From NCBI RefSeq assembly GCF_002139875.1, contig NZ_CP018793.1, positions 372,001-436,000 on the forward strand: DNA of 64,000 bases. Direction: 5' to 3'. This document shows positions 28,543 to 39,307 of the stretch, one piece after another (position 1 is the first letter of the stretch; every line of letters begins with the position of its first letter). The notes below the pieces were generated by a model. It made no database searches and had not been told where the DNA came from. It worked only from the letters and a program-made list of their open reading frames with translations. The stretch comes from Campylobacter vicugnae. GTDB taxonomy: Bacteria > Campylobacterota > Campylobacteria > Campylobacterales > Campylobacteraceae. The position numbers and the translations under genes were made by a program.

Positions 28543-30916
28543 TAAAGGTAAAAAATTTACTCCTATACCCACTATTACCTAGTCCATTATACTGGGTGAT
28601 AGCTGCGTCTATATTTCCAACTTCTTGATATAATAATCCAAGCGCCAATCTAGACTCTGCATAAGTTGGATTAGTAAGCTTAGATAGCTCTAAATAACCT
28701 ATGGCGCTATCTGGATGATTTGCACCGATACTTGCTACACTAGCTAAAAATAGGGTATTTGCATCATCTATATTTTCGTTATTTATAAGCTCGTTATAAA
28801 TAGTATATGCCTCTTCATAATGGCCTGTAAATAGATCTAAATAGGCTAAAGTATATAATATATCTTTGGTATTTTGTGTTGAGACTTTTAGATCAGATAC
28901 TATGTTTTCACGCTCTTTATGCAATAAGCCAGCGATTTGTAAAAGCTTGATATATTGAATTCTAATAATAGTAGCACCCCCATATAAAACACCTTTATCA
29001 AGTTTGGTTGTAAGAAATTTCGTCTGAATATCTTTGGCGTAATTTTTGATATTTTGAGAATCAAAGCGTATGGCTGAGTATATGATATTGACTAGTACAT
29101 CATTTGGTAGCTTTTGATTGAGTATATCAGTAGCTGGAATTATAACTTCGCTTCTATTTGTGATATATGCAGTTATTATATTAAATACAGTATCTAAAAC
29201 AGTATCATTTTTGTTTTTATCTAGCCAGCCATTTAGTGCGCTCTCATTACCTTGAGTGAGTTGAATCATCGCTTTATAGATATTATCTTGATCTAAATTT
29301 GAGTCTAATCCCATACTATCTAAGATCTCATTTGTTAGGCGTTTTGCATCTTTGCCTATCATTTTAGCAGTCATTATAGCATAAGCTCCAGCTATATAAT
29401 TAGATGTATCAAGGTGATAGCTAGTTACAAAATGCTTATAAGCTTGAGCAAAATCTCCAAGTTGAGCAAAGGTAAGAGCTAGATTAAACTGCAATATAGA
29501 GTGGTTTGGATATAGCTTTATAATCTCTAAAAAGTCGCTATTTGCCTCTCTTAGTTGATTATTTAGTGCTTTTAAGATAGCATTAGAGAGCATTACATTT
29601 GCTTTAGATACTATACCGCTAGTTTGTAGATACTCACTTGCTACGCTATTTTCATCTACAAATAGACTTAAACCACCCTTTCTAATATACTCTATAGTCT
29701 GTTTAGGATCAAAGGCCTTATAAGGTGTGAAGTAAAATAGAATTTGATATAGGCTATTTTGATCAAAAAATATATTCATATCATAGTTTTGTTGGGCTAA
29801 GTTTATATCAAATAGTTCTGGATTTAATATAGTTTTTATAGGATAAGTATCTTTGACAAATGTAGAGTTGTAGTCATTTAGCATTTTTAAGGTTGTAGCA
29901 GCTGAGGCAAATTCTCCAGTTTTAATATCAATTAATGAGATTGCAAGATATGTTGATGGGGCATTTTTTTCATCTACTAATGCTTTATTTAGATACTGTT
30001 TGGCCTCTTTGTATTCGCCAAGTCGTGCGTGTAAAAGCCCAAGAGGTAGATTAATATCATAATCTTCTACGGCTTTAATTGCTCTAATTGCCTCTTTATC
30101 TTCGTGTAGATAGCTTAGAATTTTTGATTTTAGGTACTCTTTTTGGCTGGTATAATACTTAGAATCTGATAAATCTAAAGTATGTAAAGCTTCTATATAA
30201 AAACCTCTATAATAATTTACAAGTGCATTATAAAACTCATATAAATTTACATCACTATCTCTATTTATAAAGGCATTTGCTAAATCAATATAGTATTTAA
30301 ATAGCTCTTCATCTTTAATCTCTAGAGCGCAAACGGCAATATTTATTGCGCTTACTGTGATATTTTCATTATTTGCAATCGCCTCTTTAAATGTCTCAAT
30401 CGCTTCTTTATATAATCCTTGATTCATCTTAGATACACCTAAGTTGTACTTTGATAAAGATTCATTATATACAGCGATATTCTCATATAATTTTAGAGCT
30501 TCTATCTTGTTGCCGCTTTCATATAATTTATTAGCTTTAATTAGCATACTATCTATCTTAGAGCTTTGAAACTTTTGTGTAATAGTTGGCGGTATTATAG
30601 GATTAGCTTGAGTTGGCAAGATAGGCTCAGGCTCTTCATCTTTAGAAGTAAAAGCCATAATAGCAAGAATAATTAGTAAAATTATACAAAACAATCCAGA
30701 ACCTATAAGCATTATTAGCTTTTTATCAAATTTAAATTTTGGTTTATGCGATATCTCTTCTGGTTCTTCTAAAGTCTCTTCTTGTTGTGGCGTTATTGGA
30801 GCTTGATTATCTTCTGGAGATTCAATAGGAATGATATCTTCATCAATATCCATATCTTTTTCTAATATTACTACTTCTTGTTGTTCTTGTTCTAGCTCTT
30901 TTAACTCATCTGCCAC
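28532..30916 (-). CDS. pflB: PflB, paralysed-flagellum protein B (TPR membrane protein)
   Basis: PflB is needed for the periplasmic disks that hold extra stators in the Campylobacter flagellar motor. The 794-residue protein has an acidic cytoplasmic N-terminus (about 1-60), one membrane helix at about 67-89, and a long periplasmic part of TPR-like helical repeats (for example YESGNKIEALKLYENIAVYN, and later AQLGDFAQAYKHFVTSYHL). The order pflB-serS-trpS-aroK-der matches C. jejuni Cj0390 to Cj0386, which supports the name. It starts 12 bases after serS. Confidence 0.85.
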   Translation of the reverse strand: MADELKELEQEQQEVVILEKDMDIDEDIIPIESPEDNQAPITPQQEETLEEPEEISHKPKFKFDKKLIMLIGSGLFCIILLIILAIMAFTSKDEEPEPILPTQANPIIPPTITQKFQSSKIDSMLIKANKLYESGNKIEALKLYENIAVYNESLSKYNLGVSKMNQGLYKEAIETFKEAIANNENITVSAINIAVCALEIKDEELFKYYIDLANAFINRDSDVNLYEFYNALVNYYRGFYIEALHTLDLSDSKYYTSQKEYLKSKILSYLHEDKEAIRAIKAVEDYDINLPLGLLHARLGEYKEAKQYLNKALVDEKNAPSTYLAISLIDIKTGEFASAATTLKMLNDYNSTFVKDTYPIKTILNPELFDINLAQQNYDMNIFFDQNSLYQILFYFTPYKAFDPKQTIEYIRKGGLSLFVDENSVASEYLQTSGIVSKANVMLSNAILKALNNQLREANSDFLEIIKLYPNHSILQFNLALTFAQLGDFAQAYKHFVTSYHLDTSNYIAGAYAIMTAKMIGKDAKRLTNEILDSMGLDSNLDQDNIYKAMIQLTQGNESALNGWLDKNKNDTVLDTVFNIITAYITNRSEVIIPATDILNQKLPNDVLVNIIYSAIRFDSQNIKNYAKDIQTKFLTTKLDKGVLYGGATIIRIQYIKLLQIAGLLHKERENIVSDLKVSTQNTKDILYTLAYLDLFTGHYEEAYTIYNELINNENIDDANTLFLASVASIGANHPDSAIGYLELSKLTNPTYAESRLALGLLYQEVGNIDAAITQYNGLGNSGYRSKFFTFRLE

Positions 30917-30928
30917 TTTAAAATCCTA

Positions 30929-32173
30929 TTAGAAATATTTTTTTAACACTTCTGGTATAGTGATTGTACCATCGCTATTTTGGTAATTTTCCATTATAGC
31001 AATTAGCGTTCTACCTACTGCTAAACTAGAGCCATTTAGAGTGTGAGCTAGATTATTTTTCTTATCATCTTTATATCTGATTTTTGCTCGTCTAGCTTGG
31101 AAATCACGAGTATTTGAAATAGAGCTAATCTCTCTATATTTTCCTTGACCTGGTAGCCATACCTCTAGATCTATTGTCTTAGCAGCACTAAATCCTAAAT
31201 CCCCACTACATAACATCATATGGCGATGTGGTAAGCCAAGAGCAGTTAGCATATCACTAGCACAGCTTACCATCTCATCTAGCATTGCGTCGCTTTGATC
31301 AGCTTTGGTAATAGCTACTAGCTCAACCTTTTCAAATTGATGCTGTCTAATCATCCCTCTAGTATCTCGCCCAGCACTACCTGCTTCTTGTCTAAAGCAT
31401 GATGAGTAGCATGTCATTTTAATAGGTAATTTGCTAGCTGGAATTATCTCATCGTTATATATATTAGTTACTGGCACTTCACTTGTAGGGATTAAGTAGA
31501 GATCTTCACCATCTACCTTATATAAATCATCAGCAAATTTAGGTAGCTGCCCAGTGCCATATAGTGTATTAGAATTGACTAAAAATGGCACATTAACTAG
31601 CTCAAATCCACGACTAATATTAAAATCAATCATAAAATTTACAAGCGCTCTTGATAATCTAGCCCCATCGCCTCTAAGTACTGTAAATCTACTTCCAGAG
31701 ATCTTAGCTCCAGTGCTAAAATCTAGCCATCCAAGTGCTTCTCCAAGCTCATGATGCTCTTTGGGAGTAAAATCAAATTCACGAGGATTTAAAACGCTTA
31801 AAATACATACATTATCATCTTCATCTTTGCCTAGTGGGACATCATCGTCTATGATGTTTGGCACACTTTTAGCAATTTTTTCTAAATTTAACTCTAGCTC
31901 ATTGACTATATTTGATAGAGTTTGAAGCTCTTTTTTATTTATCTCTAGCTGGGCTTTTAGTTCGCTTACATCTTCTTTATTTCTAGCTTTTATGCCTAAT
32001 TCTTTGCTTTTAGCGTTTTGGATAGCTTGAATATTTTCAAGCTCAAGCTTTTTAGCTTTAAGTGAGTTATAAGCTTCTAAAAGGCTAGCTAATACTCCAT
32101 CATCAACCTTTTTAGCCTTTAATTTAGCATTAAATTCATCATAATTTGTCTCTATTAATTTTAAGTTTATCAT
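30929..32173 (-). CDS. serS: SerS, seryl-tRNA synthetase
   Basis: SerS is the class II synthetase that charges tRNA-Ser. The N-terminal coiled-coil arm covers about residues 25-105. Class II motif 2 is [20 protein letters not shown] and motif 3 is [19 protein letters not shown]. The length of 414 residues is normal. The ATG has an AAGGAAAAAAG site on the minus strand. It lies in a compact block with trpS (9 bases away) and pflB. Confidence 0.97.
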   Translation of the reverse strand: MINLKLIETNYDEFNAKLKAKKVDDGVLASLLEAYNSLKAKKLELENIQAIQNAKSKELGIKARNKEDVSELKAQLEINKKELQTLSNIVNELELNLEKIAKSVPNIIDDDVPLGKDEDDNVCILSVLNPREFDFTPKEHHELGEALGWLDFSTGAKISGSRFTVLRGDGARLSRALVNFMIDFNISRGFELVNVPFLVNSNTLYGTGQLPKFADDLYKVDGEDLYLIPTSEVPVTNIYNDEIIPASKLPIKMTCYSSCFRQEAGSAGRDTRGMIRQHQFEKVELVAITKADQSDAMLDEMVSCASDMLTALGLPHRHMMLCSGDLGFSAAKTIDLEVWLPGQGKYREISSISNTRDFQARRAKIRYKDDKKNNLAHTLNGSSLAVGRTLIAIMENYQNSDGTITIPEVLKKYF

Positions 32174-32182
32174 CTTTTTTCC

Positions 32183-33151
32183 TTAATAAATTCCTACAGC
32201 ATCTCTTACTTTTGCCATGATCTCATCAGAGGTTTTTTTGGCCTTTTTAGCACCGTGATGTAGTATATCTATAATTTCATTTTGATTATTCATATAGTAT
32301 TGAAATTTTTCTCTAGCAGGGGCAAAATAGTTCCATGTCAGTTCATTTAAATACATTTTAAAATGGCCATAACCTTCACCGCCTTTGCTATATCTATCTT
32401 GTAAATTTGCTTGTTCTTGTTCATTTAAAAATAGTTTGGCAATTGCATATATATTGCAATTTTGCCAATCTTTTGGCTCCTCTAAAGGCGTGCTGTTAGT
32501 TACAATTGAGCTGCACTGTTTTTTTAGTGTTTTAGCATCGCTAAATATATCAATTGTATTTTTATAACTTTTACTCATTTTAGCTCCATCTGTACCTGGT
32601 ACGGTAGCCACATTTTGAGCAACTTGCGCTTGGGGTAGAGTAAAAATTTCCCCATAAGCGTTATTGAATTTAAGTGCTAAATCTCTAGCTATCTCTACAT
32701 GCTGAATTTGATCTTTGCCTACTGGAACTTTTTGAGCATTAAATAGCAATATATCAGCAGCCATTAACACTGGATAACTAAACAGCCCGTGATGTGCCTC
32801 TAATCCTTTAGCAACCTTATCTTTATATGCGTGTGCTCTCTCTACTAATCCCATTGGAGTAAGCTGGGATAGTATCCAGTAAAGCTCTAATACATCTTTG
32901 ATATCACTTTGCACCCAAAATGTAGAACGCTGTGGATCTATCCCTAAAGATAAAAAGGCAGCCGCAGCTTCTAATGTATTGGCTTTTAGGCTTTTTGCAT
33001 CGCTTAGAGATGTCATTGCGTGGTAATTAGCTACAAATATAAACATCTCATCATTGCTATTATTTTGTTTTTCAATCATAGGTTTAATGCTAGCAAAGTA
33101 GTTGCCTAGATGAAGTTTGCCTGAGGGTTGAAGTCCTGTTAGAGTTCTCAA
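32183..33151 (-). CDS. trpS: TrpS, tryptophanyl-tRNA synthetase
   Basis: TrpS is a class I synthetase that charges tRNA-Trp. The HIGH-type motif is GLQPSGKLHLGNYFA at the N-terminus and the KMSKS motif is intact in GAKMSKSYKN near residue 195. The length of 322 residues is typical of the bacterial short form. aroK ends 3 bases upstream. Confidence 0.97.
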   Translation of the reverse strand: MRTLTGLQPSGKLHLGNYFASIKPMIEKQNNSNDEMFIFVANYHAMTSLSDAKSLKANTLEAAAAFLSLGIDPQRSTFWVQSDIKDVLELYWILSQLTPMGLVERAHAYKDKVAKGLEAHHGLFSYPVLMAADILLFNAQKVPVGKDQIQHVEIARDLALKFNNAYGEIFTLPQAQVAQNVATVPGTDGAKMSKSYKNTIDIFSDAKTLKKQCSSIVTNSTPLEEPKDWQNCNIYAIAKLFLNEQEQANLQDRYSKGGEGYGHFKMYLNELTWNYFAPAREKFQYYMNNQNEIIDILHHGAKKAKKTSDEIMAKVRDAVGIY

Positions 33152-33154
33152 ATT

Positions 33155-33691
33155 TTATCCTTTTAGATGTTTGCGATTTAGTAGTTTAATGATTTTAGCA
33201 GCTACTTGCTGTGGAGTTTTATCCTCTACATTTATGATAAGATCAGCTTTTTTAGCATATGCTTCATCGCGCTCTTTATGCAAGGCTTTGGCTTTATTTA
33301 AGTCGCTTAGAAGTGGTCTTTTGGCTAGTTTTTTATCTGCATTTGGAGCAGATTTTATGCGTTCTATTATCTTATCAAAATTTGATTTTAGATATATTAC
33401 GGTGCCGATTTTATTTAAATTTTTAACCTTATAAAATCCACCACCAGTAGAAATTACTGCTCCATTTACCGATTTTTCTAGAAATTTAGCTAAATTTTTT
33501 TCTATTTTTCTAAATTCAGCCTCGCCATCATCTTCAAAAATTTTTTTAATTTTTTTATTAGCAAAGCTCTCTATTAAATCATCTCCATCAATAGCAAAAA
33601 CTCCCATTTTGCGTGCTAAAACTCTAGCTACGCTACCTTTGCCAACACCCATAAATCCTATTAATATTATATTTTTATATGTCTGTCTCAC
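33155..33691 (-). CDS. aroK: AroK, shikimate kinase
   Basis: AroK phosphorylates shikimate in aromatic amino acid synthesis. The P-loop is [11 protein letters not shown] near residues 12-22, where the family often has GKS/T, so this shows the common G-K-G-S variant. The shikimate-binding DGDDLIE and the block ISTGGGFY follow, and KRPLLSD is in the lid region. Its 178 residues are a normal length. It overlaps the der gene by 17 bases. Confidence 0.92.
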   Translation of the reverse strand: MRQTYKNIILIGFMGVGKGSVARVLARKMGVFAIDGDDLIESFANKKIKKIFEDDGEAEFRKIEKNLAKFLEKSVNGAVISTGGGFYKVKNLNKIGTVIYLKSNFDKIIERIKSAPNADKKLAKRPLLSDLNKAKALHKERDEAYAKKADLIINVEDKTPQQVAAKIIKLLNRKHLKG

Positions 33692-35060
33692 TTTTGCCCT
33701 TGTTTTTTGGTATTAGAACTACAGGAGTCCCATTTAGATTAAATCTCTCTCTAAGCTTATTTAACAAGTATCGCTTATAACTAAAGTGTAAAGATCTTGG
33801 TTTATTCATTACCAATGCAATTTTAGGAGGTGCAAACCCAAATTGAGCCGCATAGAAAATCTTAACAATCTTACCATGATCTCTAGGAATAGGGTGAGTT
33901 CGCACAGCCTCTTCTATTAATGCGTTTAGTTCAGAGGTTTTAATCCTTTGTGTGTAGTTTTGATATATCTCTTGGATTAAAGGGTAGAGCTTGTGGATTC
34001 TTTTGCCGCCAAGGGCTGAAACGCTTATAATTGGAGCATAAGCTAGGAATTTAAATCTATCTCTAATCTCAAAAGCTACCTTATCAAACTCATCATGATC
34101 TTTATCCCATTTATTTAGTACAATGATTACGCCAAGCTCAAATTTGCCAACTAATCCAGCTATTCTCTCATCAAGCTCAGTAAATGGCTCACTAGCATCT
34201 AAAACTAATAGCGCTATATCTGCTACTTCTAAAATCTTTTGAGTGCGATTTAGGGCGTATTTTTCTATACCTTCTATCTTTCCACGCTTTCTAATGCCAG
34301 CAGTATCGACAAACTCAAAAACTCTATCATTATATACAAAGCTCTCATTTACCGGATCAATTGTTGTGCCAGCAATGCTACTAACTACTGAGCGATCATC
34401 TTTAACAAGTGCGTTTAATAGGCTTGATTTGCCTACATTTACACGACCTACGATACCGACTTTGATGTTTTTATTTTCATAATCTATGGCTTTATTATCA
34501 AGGTCTAGTTCACCTTGTTCATTAAAATCTTCTAAAAACTCATCAAAATCATCTATGTCAGCTTTTAAATTTGCTTGTGGCAGCTGCTTGTAAATCCACT
34601 CGCACATCTCATCAACTCCACTAGCGTGGCTTACAGAGATATTAAATACTACGTTAGCACCAAATTCATTAAATTCCCAACTACGCTCTTCATCTTTTTT
34701 ACTATCTACTTTATTTATTACTAGCGCTATTGGTTTATTTAGTTTTAATAAGCTATAAAATAATTTTTTATCTATATCATCTGGTAACATCTTTCCATCT
34801 ACCATAAAGATTATTATATCAGCACATTTTGCGGCATTTAGAGTATTATTTTTGACATTGATAAAAAGCTCATTACTATCATCTATTCCGCCACTATCTA
34901 TGAGTATGCAGCTTTTATCATCGATTTGAATTTGAGTTTTATTTGTATCTCTGGTAGTGCCGCTAACATCGCTAGTTATGGCAATTCTTTGCTTTGCTAA
35001 GCGATTAAAAAGCGAGCTTTTGCCGACATTTGGACGGCCTACTAGTATCACTTCCTTCAT
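33675..35060 (-). CDS. der: Der (EngA), double-GTPase ribosome assembly factor
   Basis: Der helps assemble the 50S ribosomal subunit. It carries two GTPase domains in tandem: the first P-loop is [12 protein letters not shown] near the N-terminus and the second is [12 protein letters not shown] near residue 205, with NKVD and NKWDKD as the G4 motifs. A C-terminal KH-like domain ends the 461-residue protein. It is the first gene of the minus-strand block, with AAGGAA before the ATG. Confidence 0.97.
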   Translation of the reverse strand: MKEVILVGRPNVGKSSLFNRLAKQRIAITSDVSGTTRDTNKTQIQIDDKSCILIDSGGIDDSNELFINVKNNTLNAAKCADIIIFMVDGKMLPDDIDKKLFYSLLKLNKPIALVINKVDSKKDEERSWEFNEFGANVVFNISVSHASGVDEMCEWIYKQLPQANLKADIDDFDEFLEDFNEQGELDLDNKAIDYENKNIKVGIVGRVNVGKSSLLNALVKDDRSVVSSIAGTTIDPVNESFVYNDRVFEFVDTAGIRKRGKIEGIEKYALNRTQKILEVADIALLVLDASEPFTELDERIAGLVGKFELGVIIVLNKWDKDHDEFDKVAFEIRDRFKFLAYAPIISVSALGGKRIHKLYPLIQEIYQNYTQRIKTSELNALIEEAVRTHPIPRDHGKIVKIFYAAQFGFAPPKIALVMNKPRSLHFSYKRYLLNKLRERFNLNGTPVVLIPKNKGKSETDI

Positions 35061-35362
35061 GAGTTTCCTTGAAAATTATTGGGATAGATTATATCTAAAA
35101 GCGTATTAAGCATTTATAAAATTGAAATTTAAGATTGAAATATATTTTATAGTTTTAAAATGTTTTATAATGTTTTTAATATGTTTAATAGGTTTAAAAT
35201 TCATAATTTAAAGTATAAATCGGTTATAGATAAATACCCAAAATGTAAATTCTATTATGGATAATATGGTTAGTAATTTAGAAAGAAGAAGTTTTGTCTA
35301 AAAGTTAAAAGGGATGTAGATAATCCTAAACCCCTATGACTTTTGTTATACAAAAATATAAA
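35061..35362. other. Intergenic stretch between der and the truncated integrase
   Basis: The 302 bases are very AT-rich, with several TTTAAAAT-like short repeats near 35130-35205. I see no ORF, RNA gene, or copy of the tmRNA 3' end. It should contain the der promoter. It is probably scar DNA left after loss of most of the integrated element. Confidence 0.5.
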
Positions 35363-36088
35363 TTAATCAAGCTTATTATCCATCTTTAAATCTATGATAA
35401 ACTCTTTAATTTTTTCTTTATCGGTTAAGGCTGGAAGTCTAGTATCTACAAATTTATCAAGCGTAAAGCGACTAGCAGTAGGAAATGCTCTATGTAACTC
35501 TTTACTTGGATTATAGGTGATATATTCATCTCTTTGAGCTAAGCTAAAAACTTTATCAATATCATTGATTAAGCGGTGGATTGTCTCTAGTCTTGAAGTG
35601 CGTGAGTTATTAGGATTAAAAATAGCATTTAAAACCGCAAAAATATCAGAATATTTTATAGTTTTTATATCTTTATTGCCAAAGCTTGGTAAGATATAGT
35701 TTTGGTGTTGTTTGGTTATTTTAGTTATGTAGCTTTGGCTTATGCCATTTTTTAATTTTTGCTTGATATATGTGTTAAATAAATTTTTATATAGATATTT
35801 TTCATCTTTACCCATAATTGTATTTATCTCTTTACCGCTCTCAAGCTCTTTTAAAATCTTTAAGTCATCACGCCTAGCTTCAGCTACGCTATAAATACCT
35901 TCTCTAAACTCACCTATTTTTTTAAATTTATTTCTTTGATATTCTACTGAAAAAGTTTTCATACCACTTGGATTAATCCAAATATAAAGCTCTTTTGGAT
36001 TGCCAACTTTCTTTTTGTATTGTTTAGATAAAATTTCTAAGCTTCTTATATCTTTATCTAGCAAATTTGCCTTTGAGATATTTGCCAT
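35363..36088 (-). pseudogene. Truncated tyrosine integrase next to tmRNA
   Basis: The 241 residues from the ATG at 36088 (AAAAGGA upstream) show the N-terminal DUF4102-type arm domain of P4-like integrases (ELYIWINPSGMKTFSVEYQ, then IGEFREGIYSVAEARRDDL) and a core-binding domain (YITKITKQHQNYILPSFGNK). The protein stops near where the catalytic domain should start. The R-H-R-Y residues are therefore missing and it cannot recombine DNA. It lies 182 bases from the 3' end of tmRNA, the classic target site of such elements. A remnant of a lost island. Confidence 0.8.
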
Positions 36089-36269
36089 TTTAATCCTTTT
36101 TATCAAAAACTACGCTAATGATTATCTACTACGCTAATAACTACGCAATTTATTTGAAAATAATTATATCGTAAAAGAAAACAAAAAGAAACAAAATCCT
36201 ATAAAAGTGCGATTTTATGAGAGTTAAAAGGAAATAAAAGAAATAAAAGAAACTTAAAATAAACTTAAT

Positions 36270-36632
36270 TGGTGGAGGTGTGCGGGATCGAACCGCAGTC
36301 CAAAAACAGCCACATCACAGCCTCTACACGCTTAGTAGAAGTGAAAAATTCACCTAGCCTTGCTCACTTCCCAAAACAATTAGCCAAGCTAAGACTAAAT
36401 TTCACTTCACTGCTCGTCAAACAGCAAAGCTACACTATCTAAAGGGTTGCTCGCCAATCTGGATAGATAGTATCACCAAATAGCAAGGCTCAACTGAACT
36501 TACGCAGCTTTAGCGTAAGCAGGAGCAAAGTTAACGTTGTTTGCGTTTAATTTTAATTTAGGCTTTATAAGCTATGCCTAAAGCTGCGTGCCACCATGAC
36601 CCAGCCACTCCTGTCGAAGCCAAGTCACCCCC
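36270..36632 (-). ncRNA. ssrA: tmRNA (transfer-messenger RNA)
   Basis: The RNA rescues stalled ribosomes and tags unfinished proteins. The ends pair as a tRNA acceptor: GGGGGTG at the 5' end and CACCTCC followed by A and CCA at the 3' end. The 5' part reads GGGGGTGACTTGGCTTCGAC, the family signature, and the T-arm is GGTTCGATCCC. The tag frame lies at 36500-36544 on the minus strand and codes for ANNVNFAPAYAKAA. I recall the C. jejuni tag as having Lys at the fifth position. Length 363. Confidence 0.95.
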
Positions 36633-36679
36633 GTAAAAAGTGATAAATAATATTCAAATTTGACTTAAAAGTTAATAAA

Positions 36680-37096
36680 TTAATTAAAAATTTCATTTGG
36701 AATAGCGATAATTTTAGGATTTAGAATTCTTAAATATATCTCATCATTTTCTATATCATCTAAGTAGCCTTGCATCTGATCAGCTACTAAAAGTAGCCAG
36801 TCGATAAGCTCATTTGAAGCAGTAGCACCTACTCCTCGCCTAGATTTTAGCCTGTTTGTGATATCTTCTACTATAGTTGTTAGTTTGACAATCGGGCTAA
36901 GTTTTAGATACTCGCTTGCTGTTTTGATATTATGAAAAATTCTATTAAGCTCATAGCTATTAGCATCAAACTCATCATCACGGCTTAAATTTACAATGAG
37001 TTTATCAAGGAGTCCAGTCATCACACCAAAATGCGTGAGATAATCCTCGATAATGTCTAGATCATAATCTGCTTCTAGCTGTTTTAATAAACCCAT
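36680..37096 (-). CDS. Hpt-domain-like protein
   Basis: From the ATG at 37096 the product has 138 residues. The helical region NRIFHNIKTASEYLKL resembles the histidine phosphotransfer (Hpt) motif HxxK(G/T)xS/A, with the His as possible phospho-acceptor, and the helix after it also fits. It has no kinase or receiver domain. An upstream in-frame start at 37213 would add an implausible Phe/Lys-rich tail across the panB promoter, so I rejected it. It could be a phosphorelay or CheA-like accessory protein. The family call is tentative. Confidence 0.6.
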   Translation of the reverse strand: MGLLKQLEADYDLDIIEDYLTHFGVMTGLLDKLIVNLSRDDEFDANSYELNRIFHNIKTASEYLKLSPIVKLTTIVEDITNRLKSRRGVGATASNELIDWLLLVADQMQGYLDDIENDEIYLRILNPKIIAIPNEIFN

Positions 37097-37179
37097 CTTT
37101 TGCTCTTTTGATTTTTGCCAAATTGTAACAAAATTTAAGTTAAATTTAGTAAAATATTTCAAAAATTTAAAGGAAAAAA

Positions 37180-37974
37180 GTGAAAAAAATAAAAATAGAT
37201 GATCTAATCGCAAAGAAAAATAGAGAAAAAATTGTAATGATCACAGCCTATGATGCGTTATTTGCAAGGCTTTTTGATGAGTTTGCTGATATGATTTTGA
37301 TTGGCGATAGTTTAAATATGAGTTTTGGTGGTTCTAGCGAGACTTTAGGTATTAGTGTTGATGAGATGATATATCATACAAAGGCTGTACAAAGAGCTAC
37401 TAAAAGGGCATTTTTAGTCGTTGATATGCCTTTTGGTTCAGTTATAACACCAAAAATTGCATTGAAAAATGCTGTAAAAATTTATAAAAATACCTTTTGC
37501 GATGCTATCAAGATTGAAGGCGGTAAAGAGATGGCTGATACAATAAAGCTATTAAATCAAAATGGTATTGCTGTTATTGCTCATATTGGGCTAAAGCCTC
37601 AGCTATCACGCCAAGAAGGTGGATACAAAGTAGCTGGAAGAGATGAAAATGCTGCTCAATCTATAATTGAAGATGCTTTAGCACTTGAAAAAGCTGGAGC
37701 TAAAATGGTGCTAATAGAAGGCGTACCAAGTGAATTGGGTAAAAGGGTTACACAAGCACTTAAAGTGCCTACAATTGGCATTGGAGCTGGAGCTGGTTGC
37801 GATGGGCAGGTGCTAGTATGGAGCGATGCGTTTGGGTTTTATGATGAGTTTAAACCTAAATTTGTAAAAAGATATATGCAAGGGGCAAAGATGGTGCGTG
37901 AAGCTATGAAAAATTACGCCGATGATGTAAGAAGTGTTAAATTTCCAAGTGCAGAATATGAATATAGCAAATAG
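37180..37974 (+). CDS. panB: PanB, ketopantoate hydroxymethyltransferase
   Basis: PanB transfers a hydroxymethyl group from methylene-THF to 2-ketoisovalerate for pantothenate and CoA synthesis. Seen are MITAYDALFARLFDE at the start, the metal-binding GDSLNMSFGG, EGG, and the conserved IGIGAGAGCDGQVLVWSD block. Length 264. The start is GTG with AAAGGAA upstream. It is divergent from the Hpt-like gene and overlaps the rhodanese gene. panCD are not in the window. Confidence 0.95.
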   Translation: MKKIKIDDLIAKKNREKIVMITAYDALFARLFDEFADMILIGDSLNMSFGGSSETLGISVDEMIYHTKAVQRATKRAFLVVDMPFGSVITPKIALKNAVKIYKNTFCDAIKIEGGKEMADTIKLLNQNGIAVIAHIGLKPQLSRQEGGYKVAGRDENAAQSIIEDALALEKAGAKMVLIEGVPSELGKRVTQALKVPTIGIGAGAGCDGQVLVWSDAFGFYDEFKPKFVKRYMQGAKMVREAMKNYADDVRSVKFPSAEYEYSK

Positions 37975-38269
37975 TAAAATAGTAGATATTCGCCTACCTA
38001 GCGAATGGTTGGAATTTGGGATTTTAGAAGGGTCGCATTTGATTACTTATGAGAATTTAAGTGGCAAGGTTAATCCGCTTTTTGTAAGCTCTGTGGAGAA
38101 TATTTTTAAAAAAGATGATGAATTTTATCTTATGTGTGCTACGGCAAATAGATCTAAAGATGCGATGAAGTTGCTACAAAAGCACGGATTTAAAAATGTA
38201 AAAGAGATTAGAGGCGGGGCGTATTATTACGAAAAAATGGGCGCTAAATTTGATAAATTTGAGTTATAG
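37958..38269 (+). CDS. Rhodanese-like sulfurtransferase domain protein
   Basis: From the ATG at 37958 (inside the end of panB) the protein has 103 residues. It starts with SKIVDIRLPSEWLEFGIL, the usual first strand of rhodanese domains. The active-site loop is MCATANRSKDA, with the catalytic Cys and the Arg-Ser of the CxxxxRS form. It ends in RGGAYYYEKMG. It is cytoplasmic, with no signal peptide. Substrate and partner are unknown. Confidence 0.82.
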   Translation: MNIANSKIVDIRLPSEWLEFGILEGSHLITYENLSGKVNPLFVSSVENIFKKDDEFYLMCATANRSKDAMKLLQKHGFKNVKEIRGGAYYYEKMGAKFDKFEL

Positions 38270-38278
38270 GACTAGAAT

Positions 38279-39307
38279 TTGGATAGGATTGTAGAGATTG
38301 AAAGAGTTAGCTTTGAAAGCGAGTATGAGGTCAGTCTAAGGCCTTCAAGTTTTGATGAATATATAGGTCAAGATAAGATTAAAGCAAATTTAGAGGTATT
38401 TATCGCTGCAGCTAAAAAGCGTGGCGAGTGTCTTGATCATGCTCTATTTTATGGCCCTCCAGGACTTGGCAAAACTACACTAGCGCATATAATCGCTTCA
38501 AAAATGGGAGCAAATATTAAGATAACTTCAGCACCAATGATAGAAAAAAGTGGCGATTTGGCCGCAATTTTAACTAATCTAGAAGAGGGCGATGTGCTAT
38601 TTATTGATGAGATTCATCGCCTTAGTCCAGCTATTGAAGAGGTGCTTTATTCTGCTATGGAGGATTTTAGGCTTGATATTATTATAGGTAGTGGTCCTGC
38701 GGCTCAAACTATTAAGATTGATATACCTAAATTTACCCTAATAGGTGCTACAACTAGAGCTGGAATGATCTCAGCACCTCTTCGTGATCGCTTTGGAATG
38801 CAGTTTAGATTGCAGTTTTACACTGCTGATGAGCTTGGTAAAATTATCACTTTAGCAGCTAAGAAGCTTGGTAAATTAGCTACTAAAGAAGCAAGTTTAG
38901 AGATAGCAAGGCGTAGCCGTGGTACTCCTAGGATTGCACTTAGACTGCTTAGAAGAATTAGAGATTTTGCTGATGTAGCTGATGAGGCTCAAATCGGCCA
39001 TGAAAGAGCTAAAATGGCACTTGATAATCTTGGTGTAAATGAGCTTGGATTTGATGAGATGGATCTAAAATATTTAAATATCTTAGCTTACTCTACTAGG
39101 GCGCTTGGATTATCTACCATTGCTGCAGCACTAAGCGAAGATGAGGGTACTATAGAAGATGTGATTGAGCCATATTTATTAAGTAATGGCTATATTCAAA
39201 GGACAGCTAAGGGGCGAATTTTAAGCGATGAAACATATAAAATATTTGGCAAAACTCCACCGCAAAATACAGTAGTTCAAACCCAAAAAGGGCTTTTTGA
39301 TGAGTGA
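38279..39307 (+). CDS. ruvB: RuvB, Holliday junction branch-migration ATPase
   Basis: RuvB is the hexameric motor that drives Holliday junction migration with RuvA. The AAA module shows Walker [15 protein letters not shown], Walker [12 protein letters not shown], sensor 1 [10 protein letters not shown], and the arginine finger in [11 protein letters not shown] winged-helix domain ends it ([17 protein letters not shown]). Length 342. It starts with TTG at 38279. It overlaps the next gene by 8 bases. Confidence 0.96.
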   Translation: MDRIVEIERVSFESEYEVSLRPSSFDEYIGQDKIKANLEVFIAAAKKRGECLDHALFYGPPGLGKTTLAHIIASKMGANIKITSAPMIEKSGDLAAILTNLEEGDVLFIDEIHRLSPAIEEVLYSAMEDFRLDIIIGSGPAAQTIKIDIPKFTLIGATTRAGMISAPLRDRFGMQFRLQFYTADELGKIITLAAKKLGKLATKEASLEIARRSRGTPRIALRLLRRIRDFADVADEAQIGHERAKMALDNLGVNELGFDEMDLKYLNILAYSTRALGLSTIAAALSEDEGTIEDVIEPYLLSNGYIQRTAKGRILSDETYKIFGKTPPQNTVVQTQKGLFDE

